Assembly: GCA_003313425.1 (NCBI GenBank) | Contig: NHZP01000025.1 | Coordinates: 310,001 to 374,000, forward strand | Direction: 5' to 3' | Origin: Pseudopyrenochaeta lycopersici | Taxonomy: Eukaryota; Ascomycota; Dothideomycetes; Pleosporales; Pseudopyrenochaetaceae | Length of the DNA: 64,000 nucleotides | Part shown: piece by piece, positions 48,995 through 59,875 of the stretch | Layout of the letters: the number at the start of each line of letters is the position of its first letter | Position numbering within the stretch: position 1 is the stretch's first letter | The notes under the pieces: generated by a model | Told to the model about the DNA's origin: nothing | The model's database searches: none | The model's input: only the letters and a program-made list of their open reading frames with translations | Program-made: the position numbers and the translations under genes

Positions 48995-49744
48995 ATCGAG
49001 ATTGAAGAAAGTTGGAAACTAGACCATGTACTAGGCTGAAGAGACGCCTAGATGTATGAGGAAGAATAGGGAGATCCATACCCAAAGCAGCCTAGCGGAA
49101 GCATGGCGCAGGAACATGGGGCCTTCCGATGCCTTTTCTCGCCTCTTCGAGGCTGAATCGACAGGGCAGCAGGTTGCTCAGCTGCTCAGCCCCGGAGACA
49201 GGAGACGCAGCGATCGGAGCAGGCTTCCAAGGACTCGAATCGACATCCCGACCGTTCAGTCGGTATGGAACAAGGTCGCTCGGGCCGAAACGGCAGTGCA
49301 AAATTTCATTTCTCAACGCGTCTTGTTATGCATTCTCTCCTCTGCCGTGGACTTTGGTCTCAGGCATCCTTCTTGACGTTGTTGTAGCTCTGTTGCGCGG
49401 ATAACGCAAAAAGTAGGGACCAGGATGTCGCTTTCCATAACTGGTTTATATCTCATGCACACTCATGGGTGCTCGGAGCCCAGGAACTTTTGGATTCAAT
49501 CTGTGTTCAAGCGCAGTCGCGAACTTAGGGAGGATTCAGGCATCCATCGGACGCTAGCCGTTCCCAAACTAGTGCGCGTCATAGCGCGAGGTATATCTAT
49601 CTCTTTGAGACTCCATTCCTACCTTCTATCACTACCTAAAAACACCATGACAACATAGAGAGCGACCCATTCCCCTCGCTCTGTGAAGCTACAAAGGCCA
49701 GGGTTGAAAAAACGGGTAAGAGCGATCGCGCCGCTCCATCCAAA
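48995..49744. other. Intergenic, nothing recognised
   Basis: Short frames on both strands (for example 49056-49376) without domains. The promoters of the CorA-like gene (minus) and of the truncated 2EXR gene (plus) should lie here. Confidence 0.4.
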
Positions 49745-50136
49745 ATGATTCTAAAAGACCTTAGGCATGATGCCGGGCACTGGCAAAAACATCGTCAAAC
49801 AGAACAGCACAGTTTGGAATCAAGACAAGACGGCAAAGCCTCGATTGCATCGAAAAGCTGGTCAACCAATTTCACTAAGGCTCTATTCGCCGCCTTTCCA
49901 CGTGAGATCCGAGATCTGATCTACCATCACCTTTGCGGTGATCCAACGGAGACTGTTATCATCGAGAGCGACTGGCTAGAGATCGGAGCTTTCAAGCTGC
50001 CCCATTACATGAACCCCGACATTATGCCACCACAGTTCATTCAAGAGATGGTAGAGTACTGGCACATGTACACGTCGCTCGCCATCTACGATCCGCTGCA
50101 CTTGGATGAGTTTGTGGACGACAGAGTTGCTAACAA
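49745..50136 (+). pseudogene. 2EXR-like protein, 5' part only, cut by a hAT element
   Basis: The frame starts MILKDLRHDAGHWQKHRQTE and contains LFAAFPREIRDLIYHHLCGD, the F-box-like 2EXR signature, then LGAFKLP-like sequence and a helical stretch. After HLDEFVDDRVA (about 50136) the open frame runs into the repetitive GGCCGGCC-rich end of a hAT transposon, and the last ~27 codons to 50215 are transposon sequence. The 3' part of the gene is not found on the far side within the window, so it is lost or moved. Confidence 0.65.
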
Positions 50137-50139
50137 GCC

Positions 50140-51186
50140 GGCCAGGGCCGGCCAAGGTCTTTGGCCTGGTCGGCCTGCTTTCATGCCAACCAACGGCCTG
50201 GTATGGCCGGCCTGAGTAGTAGAAAAGTGTGGCCTGGCCGGCCGGCCTGAGAAAAGCCTGAGAAAAGCCTGAATTTATATTACTAATCTAATTTCCCGAA
50301 CACTGGTTGGTCCATTTCTTCCTCCGACCATTCGTCTTCCTCTGGCCATTCGCAAAGCTCATATATTTTATCGACGGCGTCGCCACCAAGGAGGGAGGAG
50401 GCTTTTAAGTTTTTGGTATCTAGGTAGATCAGCAATATGCCCATATTGAGTGGACTAACTTACCTGCAAAGCCTTTGCCGATCCAGCTCCTAACGCACGT
50501 CAACGCAGCTGTTAGCTGACCGGATAACTTCCTCCGTTTTGGTTCTAACATATCTCCTACTTCCGAAAAGAGGCGCTCACAATCAGCAGAAGCAGCCGGA
50601 ATTGAGAGAATATCAAGGGCCATCCGAGATAGATTCGGGTAGATAGAGAGAGCCAATAAGCAATCGGATTAATTGCATGGGGATGATCTTTTGGAAGGTT
50701 ATCGAGTCTCTTCCACCGTATAAATTCGTCTTCCTCGTCCTCTCCTGGCGTCTTAACGGGCCCAGTATATTGATCGATATCGTCGTCAATCTCAGTGTCG
50801 TATCTTGTGCGTTTTGGCCGTGGTGGAGTCTCTGAACGGTTATCAGATTCACCTTTGTACGACTGCCAGAGAGCTTGAGACTGCGCGTTGTTATAGCTAA
50901 GCCAGTGAGGGGTATCCCTCCAAGAGTTGTCGCAATAGAATTTGTACTGGGGATGGAGGATTGTGGCCGTGTAATAAGTAGGAGAGTCGTCGAGCTTGAC
51001 GTAATACTTGCGAAGCTTCTTCCAAGCAGCGCGAACGTTGTAAAGCTCATGATCTTCGGGAGCGTCCGCTTCATTATAGTCAACATCTTTTAAGAAGTCA
51101 AACTGGCTCTCGTACTTGCGGAGGAGATATTCAAAAGTTGGAATAACCTCGTAAAGAGCACCGAAACATCCCCAAGTTTTTGACAT
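50140..51186 (-). pseudogene. C-terminal half of a hAT transposase (hAT-4) with its terminal repeats
   Basis: The minus strand encodes a typical hAT distal region: LRKYYVKLDDSPTYYTATIL, LHPQYKFYCDNSW, then, after a frameshift near 50650, MALDILSIPAASADCERLFS of the dimerisation domain. Downstream, 50140-50250 is dense in GGCCGGCC and AGGCCGGCC motifs in both orientations, as expected for hAT subterminal repeats. The N-terminal half and the other end are missing. Family differs from hAT-1/2/3. Confidence 0.8.
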
Positions 51187-51373
51187 AATTTTGGATCAAT
51201 ACTTGCTGCACCAACAAGGTAAACAAAATTGAGTCTTTCGCAGGCGATCAACTCCATGTTCCGCCGGTACCGCGACGCCACTCGATGCTACGTCTAATTA
51301 TCTGTCAAAACGTAAAGGACAAGCGAGCGGGCCACCTCAACAGCTTTTTGCAACGCGTCAACTTCTATCAATT

Positions 51374-51810
51374 ATGGCTCCACCAATTCAACCTCAACCA
51401 GCTTCTCGTGAGGCTAATACAAACCTCGCAATCTTAGCTCTTAATTCAGACTAAATTTAGACTAAAAGAGTTGCTGCACAGACGTTCGAAGTCTCTCGAA
51501 CCGCACTTCAGCGCCGACGCGCTGGCGTACCTACCTAACGCGATTGCCAGCCCAACTCGAAGAAACTTACTAAGCTAGAAGAAGATGTGGTTGTTAGACA
51601 TATACTAGACTTGGATCGACGTAGATTTCCGCCAACGCTACTAGCTGTACGTGTTATAGCTGATAAGCTGCTACCAGCGCGTGGTGGAGGTCATGTTGGG
51701 CAGAAGTAGCCATCTAACTTTGTCAAGCGTACAGACAGTCTTAAGACACAGTTTAGTTAACCTTACAATAGACAGAGAGCTCTATGCGAGGATTTAAGAG
51801 TAAGATAAAG
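51374..51810 (+). pseudogene. N-terminal remnant of a pogo/Fot1-like transposase
   Basis: Despite several stops, one frame reads AAQTFEVSRTALQRRRAGVP, CQPNSKKLTKLEEDVVVRHI, LDLDRRRFPPTLLAVRVIAD, PSNFVKRTDSLKTQF and YNRQRALCEDL. This is the HTH-psq plus CENP-B-type DNA-binding region of fungal pogo-like elements (Tc1/mariner). The in-frame stops are TAA or TAG where Gln, Trp or Arg codons are expected, again RIP-like. The DDE catalytic part is absent. Confidence 0.75.
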
Positions 51811-51848
51811 TAGTCGCAAATCGTTACGCGAATCTCTGATCGGAACTT

Positions 51849-52292
51849 TTGCTGAGAACGAAAGTCCGGTCTGCTATGTACGTGATCAAACTGTTGTCAG
51901 CATGCAGATCGTCTATCGCTGGCATGTGGAAAGGCGAAGGCAGCGATGCTCTCGACTGGACAGGTTTCCATGCGTATGTCATACAATGTGTCTTGAAATA
52001 TCCCTACACTTATGGTAATAATGTTCCTAGGTTTTGGTATACCGGAATACCAGTAGACGATGATAAGGGTGGATGTGTGCAACTTGAGATTATCAAGTCG
52101 GCGGTGCGTAGACATGCTAGCAAGTTTTTCAATGCATCTGTCAAAGACATCGAGTGTAGTCATTCGAGCGATGTGAGGGGTAACGACAGGCTCACACTCG
52201 TACTGCGATGTGTTTGGAACATCTCTGATAGCGTGTCGGATGCGAATAATATGGACAGAGCGGCCACAGTCGTACCTTTGATATCACAGTAG
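51849..52292 (+). CDS. Hypothetical ORF, 147 aa, unrecognised
   Basis: Open frame with protein-like composition (FHAYVIQCVLKYPYTYGNNV, GGCVQLEIIKSAVRRHASKF) but no known domain, signal peptide or membrane helix. It follows a dead pogo remnant and may be part of a degraded element or the 3' exon of a lost gene. Confidence 0.3.
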   Translation: MLRTKVRSAMYVIKLLSACRSSIAGMWKGEGSDALDWTGFHAYVIQCVLKYPYTYGNNVPRFWYTGIPVDDDKGGCVQLEIIKSAVRRHASKFFNASVKDIECSHSSDVRGNDRLTLVLRCVWNISDSVSDANNMDRAATVVPLISQ

Positions 52293-52678
52293 TGAGCTCT
52301 TCGAAGGCTGGACTAACGTAATGGCGCTCACCTGCTCACCAACGTGCCATCTTTGCCGAACACATGCTATTTTGGGATGAGGGCAGGCGCGGAAGCGGAA
52401 GCGGGAAGCGGGAGATCAAGATCTAGGAACAGGATCCCTGTGGAAATTTATCAATCATTAAACGCACTCTGAGGCTCGGCTATGTCGTAGGAGCGGATTG
52501 AGACTTCGAAAAGGACCCCATCTCCCATCCTATCGTTCGAGTACAGTATAGTTCTCCCTATTTTCGTTGGATCCCGATGAGCAGCCTGTCAAGCAACCCA
52601 AGACCCAACTTTAATTACATTGATCATTTGAACCACAATACCTCCATGCGATAGCAACACTATAGAGCGAAGCTTGTA

Positions 52679-53305
52679 ATGAAATATACGTCACACTATA
52701 TGCGTCCTGCACAGAAGCATTGTAACGAGAACTCATCTACGGCTCCCGCAACCAACAGTCTTGTCGAACTGCAAACTACAACCCCAGAACGAGTAATCAT
52801 ACCCGATGCAGATGAACTGGCTACTCGTACTACCACAATTGCCCGACAGCTCCTAGATAGCCAGTCACAGCATCAAAATCAACTAATAGGCTCGTCTGCT
52901 GAGTGGTGTTTAGGATGCGGTGAGACATGGAAGCGTCCTCTACCGAAGCTGGAGGCAGGCCGCCGAGATTTGCCCGCAAGAGATGGAAATGAGTTCGGGA
53001 GACTGAGTATGGACCTCATCAACCAGCTGCGACAGCACACTAAGAAAGCGGATGCTGCGTATGAGCGGTGGAAGTGGCTGCACAGTCATTGTGTCCCACC
53101 GCCAAACATCCTCCCACCCAGTCCAGCCCCTACGGAACCACGAGACAGCTTCTACGGAAAGAGTGTAGATAGTGCCTCAAGGAATGGTAGATGTTCAGAG
53201 AGCGTGCCCATAAAGCACAAATCTAAGAATTTGCATGAGGATGGAGAGCAATCGGTATTAAAGCTACGAACGATCATTCCCTACAGCCTAAAAAAAGCTA
53301 AATAG
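52679..53305 (+). CDS. Hypothetical protein, 208 aa, unrecognised
   Basis: ATG at 52679, open to 53305. Thr/Pro-rich and hydrophilic, with a short helical block (LSMDLINQLRQHTKKADAAY), one CLGC pair and a Pro-rich linker (NILPPSPAPTEP). No family is recognised. It is better than a chance frame because it has no overlapping competitor and a moderate composition, but expression is unproven. Confidence 0.4.
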   Translation: MKYTSHYMRPAQKHCNENSSTAPATNSLVELQTTTPERVIIPDADELATRTTTIARQLLDSQSQHQNQLIGSSAEWCLGCGETWKRPLPKLEAGRRDLPARDGNEFGRLSMDLINQLRQHTKKADAAYERWKWLHSHCVPPPNILPPSPAPTEPRDSFYGKSVDSASRNGRCSESVPIKHKSKNLHEDGEQSVLKLRTIIPYSLKKAK

Positions 53306-54177
53306 CTCGATGGAGTCGGTCTTTTATTATCCCATTTGATCCGTATCCTTCAGAACTTCGCCCGCGACATCTGGTTTCGCTTCACCGATAATTGTATCCT
53401 AAAAAATAGTGCTAATCTCATTTATTCTTATTTTATCGAGTTTCTGTCCAGTTCATGTATTAGATGGAGTACACATCTAGCCGTATCACACAGCGCAGCA
53501 CATTTCCATAGATCTTTCCCCCCCATTCTATGCATTCGTTCAGAGTCGCGATCCCATTTCGGTGTTCCGATACCAAACTTTAATTTTGCCTTGACAAATG
53601 AACTCTAAATTAGACCAACAGTGAGACGGCCAAACCTTTATTGATGTATAATTGTGCTCATGCGCTTGTTTCGATGCTGAAAGAGTTCATCATCCGGCGA
53701 GGCAGGGAGAAAAGCAGCCTGAAACTCGCGAACTCATGTTTTAAAACGAGCAACTTCAAAATCACGATCTGGTCATTGTATGTCGCAAGGATCTCCCAGT
53801 CACTGACTGTTGTTGCTACTTCTACCTGAGCAGAAGATATGCTCGACTCCGAAGAATGCACGCTCTAGCCGAATAGGCCGCCTCTTGCATTGAACCCTAA
53901 GAGCAAAGGACGTACATCACGCCATCACGTTCGGACGTGTTCGAGCCTGCCAATCGCGCAACCTCTTCTTACAAACGAAGCTCGCGATGGGCGTCTGATG
54001 CTGTTTGAGGTTGTAATAGTGGTCGCCTTTGCACTGTGGTTGTTTTTGCACTTACAAGGATGCGCATGCACGCACAATCTGGAAATGCTGGAATGTGTTG
54101 CAAAGGTTGGCAACAGTGGGTAACATTTTGACGATAGATCCTTAGACGAAGTAACTGCAGTACCGAGTCCTCTCACG
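53306..54177. other. Intergenic, nothing recognised
   Basis: Short frames only. Moderately AT-rich at the left end. Confidence 0.4.
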
Positions 54178-54260
54178 CTTTGCGATTGATATCCTATCTA
54201 TCCCAGCAGCAGTAGCTGATTGCGAGAGGACCTTCAGCGAGCTCGGAGATCTCTTTTAGA
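54178..54260 (+). pseudogene. hAT dimerisation-domain scrap
   Basis: Reads FAIDILSIPAAVADCERTFS and ELGDLF before a TAG. This is the hAT C-terminal motif and is closest to hAT-4 (SADCERLFSEVGDML). About 200 bp downstream, 54450-54510 has CCATGGAG / CTCCATGG palindromes that may be the element's end. Confidence 0.7.
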
Positions 54261-54360
54261 GTTCGACGATTACGCATGCAGCCTGGTCTTATGAGCGCCT
54301 GTTGCTTTATCGTCGGGGTAGCAGTGGACGTCTTGAGCGGGGTTGCTTAAGTTACCTCAT

Positions 54361-55347
54361 CGTGCATGAATTATTGCCACACTAGTGGCGCTTCCAGGTG
54401 GTGCTTCTCAACAGATTCTTGATTAATAAAAAGCTTAGCAATCAATCGAATATCCATGGATCTCCATGGTGATCTCCATTTTGATTCATAATCTCCATGG
54501 AGGTTATGTTTTGAGATGAAGACTTCCATAGAATCAATGGCATTCTCTGTGCATGATACCCTATATGCATCACGTGAGCGATGGCGGAGACGACAACAGA
54601 GCCTAACTTACAATATATGTGGAGTTGTTGCAAACCGACTACGCCCCGGTTTATGATGGAGAACCGACAGAACAGGTGGAGGCCAACTGTGCAAATGGGC
54701 TAAACTGTTCAATTAAGATGCTGAGCACATGACGCTTATATTTAGGGTTCCTTGTCTGTTGACGCCCGCGAAGAACTGTGGCGCAGCTGCGTTTGGGGCT
54801 TGGGTATGCGCGGCTGGAAGTGGCGTGCGCCTTGCGAATCACGGTGAAAAACGTTTGGAGGCTTGCTGCACAAAACGTCCGTTGCCACTTCAGGCCAACG
54901 ACCTTTCTTCACAGTGTTATGCGTTATTAAGCCCAGGCAATGGATAGAATGCCAAGCCCAATTATGAAATCCTTCAAGTCAAGGGCGTATTTAGAGCCTG
55001 TCGCGGTGCACGAACTGTGTATTCCGGTCGTTCGCTGCAGTGGATAGTGTACCTGTGACAGATTGCCGTTGTAGGGCCGCTTCCGAGCGTCCGCCGAGTT
55101 CTAGAGGGAATATGGCAGAGCATGTGGTCGACTCACAAGCATAGACGTGTTATCCCCGCGAGTGGCTTAAAAGGTTCCATGCGAGTGCTAGAGCTAGGTC
55201 CACCCGCCGATTTGAGTCTGCTGACGCTGCCGGAATTCAAACTGTAGCGGTGCTTGGTGATGTCGCGTATTTAAAACAGATATTAATATCAATGAAAGGA
55301 AGACTGCAGCAGATGCGCACACTGAACAATCCCACTCCTCTCATACC
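54361..55347. other. Intergenic, palindromic CCATGGA tract then nothing recognised
   Basis: Apart from the possible hAT terminus at 54450-54510 no structure is seen. The promoter of the arrestin-like gene should lie at the right end. Confidence 0.4.
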
Positions 55348-56664
55348 ATGGGGCAACGATTGCATGCAACTCTGCACTTTAGTAACGCCTTCCACGAGCA
55401 CGATGACGAAATCCCGATATTCTTAAAAAGCAGAGGCGTCAGAGGCTTCGTGCGTGTTCAGGGAGACTCTCGTCCGCAATTCGACTTAATAAAGCTCGTC
55501 CTGGAAGGTAAGATCTAGAAGAGTGCATTCCTATATCATTGTCCGCGAGGCTGATGGCAAGTAGGAACGTTAATGAATGCTATTACGAATCACTCCTTCA
55601 AATCCCGCATTCCGTTGGATTTAACCATCAGAGAGAATGCAAGTAGAATCGTCTACATGTTTCATTTTCCCACTAATGAACTCCAGGTACTCAGGGTCAC
55701 AGATGTCCTAGATTTTGCCAGTGGGGCACCCGACACTCTTGCCAGAGATTCCTGGATCTTTCCTGTCAACTTTCAATTCAGAGAAACTCTAGGAAGGGAC
55801 ATCTCCCAAGACTCTGGGTTACAGCCACTCCACGACAGCCTCCCATCTTCGGTCGCTGTAACATCTTACAGCAACATGGATCACGACCAAGCTTACCTGA
55901 TAGGAGGGTCACACATAAGATACGTCGTAAAAGCCTGGATTCTCTGTGGTCGATTCGTTCATGGGACAGTTGCAAGGGATATCTAGATCTATGGCTGTGT
56001 GGATTCGTTACCGCCACCCGTCTGTTTGGAGGATTTCCCCGGGGAATATCTATGTAGACAAGAGAAGCGCTTGGTCAAACCCCTACCCTTTGCAACTTGC
56101 CAGATATCTATAAGCATCTCAGAACCTCCCCCTGTTGAGGTTAGACAGGATGAAGGCGATATCGTGGCCGGCTTCTTCATGCAAATCGTGCTGCAAAATC
56201 GACGTAGCAAGCCACTCGTGCCGCCCGCTCCCCTCCATCTTCGCATCACTTGGGCACTCAAAACCCATACATTTGTCTCGGTTCTCAAGCGGGACATGGT
56301 TCCTAGGACTCAAGAAGCCTTGCTTTCTCCATATTTGAAAGAAATACTGGGCGTTGGCAGGTTTTTGAATCGCAAATTAAGGCTTCCATATTGGCAGATA
56401 CATCCCACGGAACCGGCCACTTGGACGCAAGAGACGACACTATGGTTGCCTGTAATAGAACGCTCCTGCCCTCCTCCCACATTCTTTACACCATACATCA
56501 TGAGAAGATACAGTATATCTATGCATTTAGAGATTTCCAGCGAAAACCAAGGGAAAGCAAGTTTCGACCTTAGTGTTCCGGTTCAGATAGTCTATTTTGA
56601 GCCTTGTGTTATGGAAGCAAGGCCAAGTCAGTTGACATACCATGCCCCTGCATACGTGGAGTGA
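55348..56664 (+). pseudogene. Arrestin-like protein gene with one in-frame stop
   Basis: Exon 1 (55348-55507) and exon 2 (from 55565) join across a 57-nt intron (GTAAGA donor, CAAGTAG acceptor). Exon 1 opens MGQRLHATLHFSNAFHEHDD and has GFVRVQGDSRPQFDLIKLVL, an arrestin N-domain strand pattern. Exon 2 has YVVKAWILCGRFVHGTVARD, then LPPPVCLEDFPGEYLCRQEK, the classic fungal arrestin-like linker, and ends PVQIVYFEPCVM. A TAG (55984-55986) interrupts the otherwise continuous frame just before IYGCVDSLPPP; a CAG-to-TAG change would explain it. A small intron removing it would need a poor donor. Expected length is ~419 aa. Arrestin-like proteins in fungi act as ubiquitin-ligase adaptors in endocytosis and signalling. 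Confidence 0.72.
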
Positions 56665-57468
56665 CCATATTTCAGGTGGAATAACCCATTGACCAATTAG
56701 TTCTCTCCTCCATGTATATTAGCCTCACTCTAGGTCATAACACAATGCACATGATCTTCCATCACATTCACTACTGCTTACAACACATCTCTCATCATTC
56801 AAGCGCCACAAGAGGATGACGCTATTTTGTACAAATGGGGCTTGAACAATGACGGTGAGCGAAGTAGATCGCACTGGCTCATATTAACTACTCCGCGAAA
56901 TTAAGATGTGGCGGATAGAAGGAGGGGAATGTTTGATGACGTAGGTGCTTGGCGGCGAGCGTGAGAAGTAGCAAAACTCTGATTCAGCTGGTAGCCCTCC
57001 AACCAATCAATATCGCACATCTGCTGCGCCACAAATCTCCAAATCAGAGCGCCAGCCTTTCGCATATTATGGTGTCTGCTCCGATATTACATAAGGGTCA
57101 TCGTTTAGATGCGCCAGCGGGTGAATGTAGATAGTGATCTCATGGTCAACGGCAGGCTCTGTGGAATCTGGGCAAGGGAGCGTGGCTTCTTGTAGTTCTT
57201 GTATCAGCTGAAGATCACGCCGTGGAAGAGTTGCTATTTTTATCCTCAGCTTCTGTGCGGGGTCACACTTTATAATTTGTCATTCGATCCCACTGGTTCA
57301 TGTCCACCGAACTTGGTTCCATTGCTATTAGTACATCAACAGTTTTTAGTACAGTGAATATCACAGAGCCTCAGCGTCCCCAGTACTTGGGCGCAGGCGT
57401 TAGCTCAGACAGAACATGAATCACGCATGGCGGTAAAAACATGCTCTGGGTGCCATCAGAGTATCGGC
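56665..57468. other. Intergenic, nothing secure
   Basis: A minus-strand frame near 57070-57240 (KIATLPRRDLQLIQELQEAT) has protein-like composition but no recognised family. Confidence 0.35.
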
Positions 57469-57665
57469 TTTGAATGGGAGATTGACGTTCTCGGTCGCAC
57501 GGTATCGCATCAGCTCAAATTCACCGTCTAGCGGAACAAAAGATATGATCCTATCTGCGTCGAATTTACCAAGCTTGACGCATTGATGGAATTGGCAGTC
57601 TTCGAGAGTGACGCTGCCCGCTGCTGCTCTTGTTGCTTTTGCGCCTGCCTTATTCCCTGACGGCT
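57469..57665 (-). pseudogene. Fragment of AP-2 clathrin adaptor mu subunit
   Basis: The minus strand reads KATRAAAGSVTLEDCQFHQC, then VKLGKFDADRIISF and FELMRYRATENVNLPFK. This is the very conserved mu-homology-domain segment of AP-2 mu (Apm4-type), where LEDCQFHQCVKLGKF is diagnostic. Homology starts near 57665 and ends abruptly after NLPFK at 57469. The intact gene must be elsewhere; this is a ~65-codon duplicate scrap without the longin domain or the rest of the mu domain. Confidence 0.75.
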
Positions 57666-58441
57666 GTTGCAGATGGTCTTCGCCGAATTAGCTGATCATC
57701 TTGGTAGTAGCAAATGAAGACATAGCCCGCTGTGGCTGGGTTTAGTAGCCTAACCAATTCGAGATAACATTTGCCCTGCAGATCAAGTCAAGCTCCGAGA
57801 TGCTCTCGCCTCGATGTTCCGCTACCCTACAGAGCTTGGCAAGAGCTTTGCCGTATCCGCTCTAGATCCGAGTACAGCGCCCGTCGTTGTGGCACTAATG
57901 TGCCGTAACAACGACTGAGAGTTGTGCCTCTCAGCTTTGGGCAACGGTGCCCTGCTGCTGTTTCTGCCCACTTCGTTCAGTGCAACAGTGCGCGCCGCGG
58001 AGTTTCTCATAGTAATCCACGCTTTCCATGATACTTTCCTAAGTTGGCAGCCGAGGGATTGGGATGGAGCGATTTGGAGGAACACAGGCTGCATCAGACT
58101 GCACTTCAGCTTCCAGCAATGGCTCAACGACTCGCAGAGCCGGCTGCAGTGGATCAATGGTTCGAAGTATCCCTCCTGTGAGACATCAATGCGCAACTCT
58201 GCTTCCGATAGAGCGCCATCTTCTGTAATGCTTCGACCCAATCCGCACTCGCACGTTGATGAAAGCAAGTCAAGACATGCGGTGTGCGGTGTAGAGCCCC
58301 CTGGCGAAGCACCTGCACCTTGCTCGCACCTTTGGCCATCCTGTTCGACGGTCTGGATGGTCCTGAGTTAGTTGGGCAGGCACTAGCATCATTATATGGG
58401 CGCGTCTTTGAATGCTCCACGCGTGAGTATACATGTTCGAT
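57666..58441. other. Intergenic, no supported gene
   Basis: Opposing frames of ~148 codons exist (57822-58268 minus, 57922-58371 plus), but each is the shadow of the other and neither shows a domain. Confidence 0.4.
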
Positions 58442-59094
58442 CTATTCGCCGGCCATCAAATGTATGAGCACATAATGTGAGGGCCCCGTGATGAGGACAC
58501 AGTAGAATTCTTCATATGGGCCTAATGTCAGATCTACACAGTAATTGACTTTGATCCAATCTGTATCCTGGCGGCGGTATTCCTTGTACTCCTTTCGTTT
58601 AAATAAAAAGTCGTTGAAGGCACAATCGCCACCATCCACCTCGTCGTCCTTGGTGACATCAACAAGGGGGTGAATTGCCAGCGTAGAAGCTCTCTCCCCG
58701 AAATTTCTAAATATAAACTGTTCAGGTATCTTCCTCTTACGGTGCGGCAGTCGCAAGCGTTGTACTGGAGGATCCAGATTAACAAGAATATAGGGCGAAG
58801 GTCTTCAAATTCAGTGATTGGACCGCCGATCCCACGAATATCCTGTGCCTTTAGCGTCCTGATCTTTTTCCTTGGATCCTTCCAGTAGCAGTACTTGGTT
58901 TGTAGTCCTTGTTTATCTTTAGAGAACAAGTAACGGAAATCATTGCCAAGGAGCTCAGGCACATCGAATCTGCCTACTGTGAGAGCCAGCTGCTCTAGCT
59001 GGGTCTCTTTTAGGCCAGAGTAAGTTCCACGTAAGCTTGAACGAAGGAGATCGCCCTTATATTGAAGGTCAGCAACAGGGTCGAAAGGCAGGAA
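58442..59094 (-). pseudogene. Relic of an unrecognised fungal protein, frameshifted
   Basis: The minus strand reads from about 59094 (FDPVADLQYKGDLLRSSLRG, LLGNDFRYLFSKDKQGLQTK, DIRGIGGPITEFEDLRPIFL) to a frame break near 58735-58760, then continues in another frame (RNFGERASTLAIHPLVDVTK, DWIKVNYCVDLTLGPYEEFY) to a stop at 58442. Composition and the long clean stretches show real former coding sequence. The beginning is missing behind a TAG or an intron acceptor. No domain is recognised and no function is proposed. Confidence 0.5.
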
Positions 59095-59479
59095 GCACTA
59101 AGCGAGGTTGTGCTAAACTCTTCTTAGGACCACTCCAGGTCAGCCCCAACCAAGAACGATATTTGCGTACCCAGCGCTAGCACTCTCAAACCACTGTTCT
59201 GTACTGAAGACGGCGTTCCACACTTTGTCGAACGCTGTGCATGGTATCTGGTATAAAGTCAGTAAGATTTGATTTTTTACTTGGATCGCAGCCGTGCCGC
59301 GTGGGTCAGATTGACCGTCACATTAAAGTGAGATAGACATGACGCACTGGCAGCCCTGACCAGGGCTAGTTGAAGCGCCAAAGTGGAGTGCGGATATGCA
59401 ACGTACCTATGGCTTATTTGCAAACGTGCTGGTATCCAAATGTTGAAGACGCTGATGTTGATCGCAGTAACGAATACAG

Positions 59480-59875
59480 TCATTGTCTATGACAGCTTCG
59501 GTATCGGCCATAGTGAAGGTATCGTTCCTAACTCCACCAAGGCAATGGCCTCTATAGCCGCCAAATTTCTGGCGGCCATCGACGTTAGCGTAGCTGACGT
59601 TATCGGCTTCTCCAGGGTGGTGGTGTCGCACAAGCCCTGGGCTCGGACTACCCTAAGCTGGTACACAAGCTGATCCTGGCCGGCACACAGTCCGCCATCG
59701 AGGAGGGGGTAGTCCTACCTCCGTGGGAGGTGCTCTAGAGCGCCGGTGCGAACAATGACGAACCTCCAACGAAGGAGGACATGTTGTACCTCTTCTTCTA
59801 CCCGTCGGAGTCTAGTCGGGCCCTTGGGAATAAACTGCTAGGCATTCCTCCTTCCAAGCCAATCGTTGTGTTTAA
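59480..59875 (+). pseudogene. Broken alpha/beta hydrolase
   Basis: Reads TVIVYDSFGIGHSEGIVPNS and AAKFLAAIDVSVADVIGFS, the canonical approach to the nucleophile elbow (GFSxG). A one-base loss at about 59613 then shifts the frame; the next frame continues GVAQALGSDYPKLVHKLILA, GTQSAIEEGVVLPP and, after a TAG near 59736, EDMLYLFFYPSESSRALGNK. The family includes small epoxide-hydrolase- and haloperoxidase-like enzymes. N- and C-terminal parts are missing. Confidence 0.7.

Noticed and set aside
57822..58371. Two overlapping ~148-codon frames on opposite strands
   Set aside because: Neither has recognisable motifs, and such mirrored frames are typical of GC-balanced non-coding DNA.
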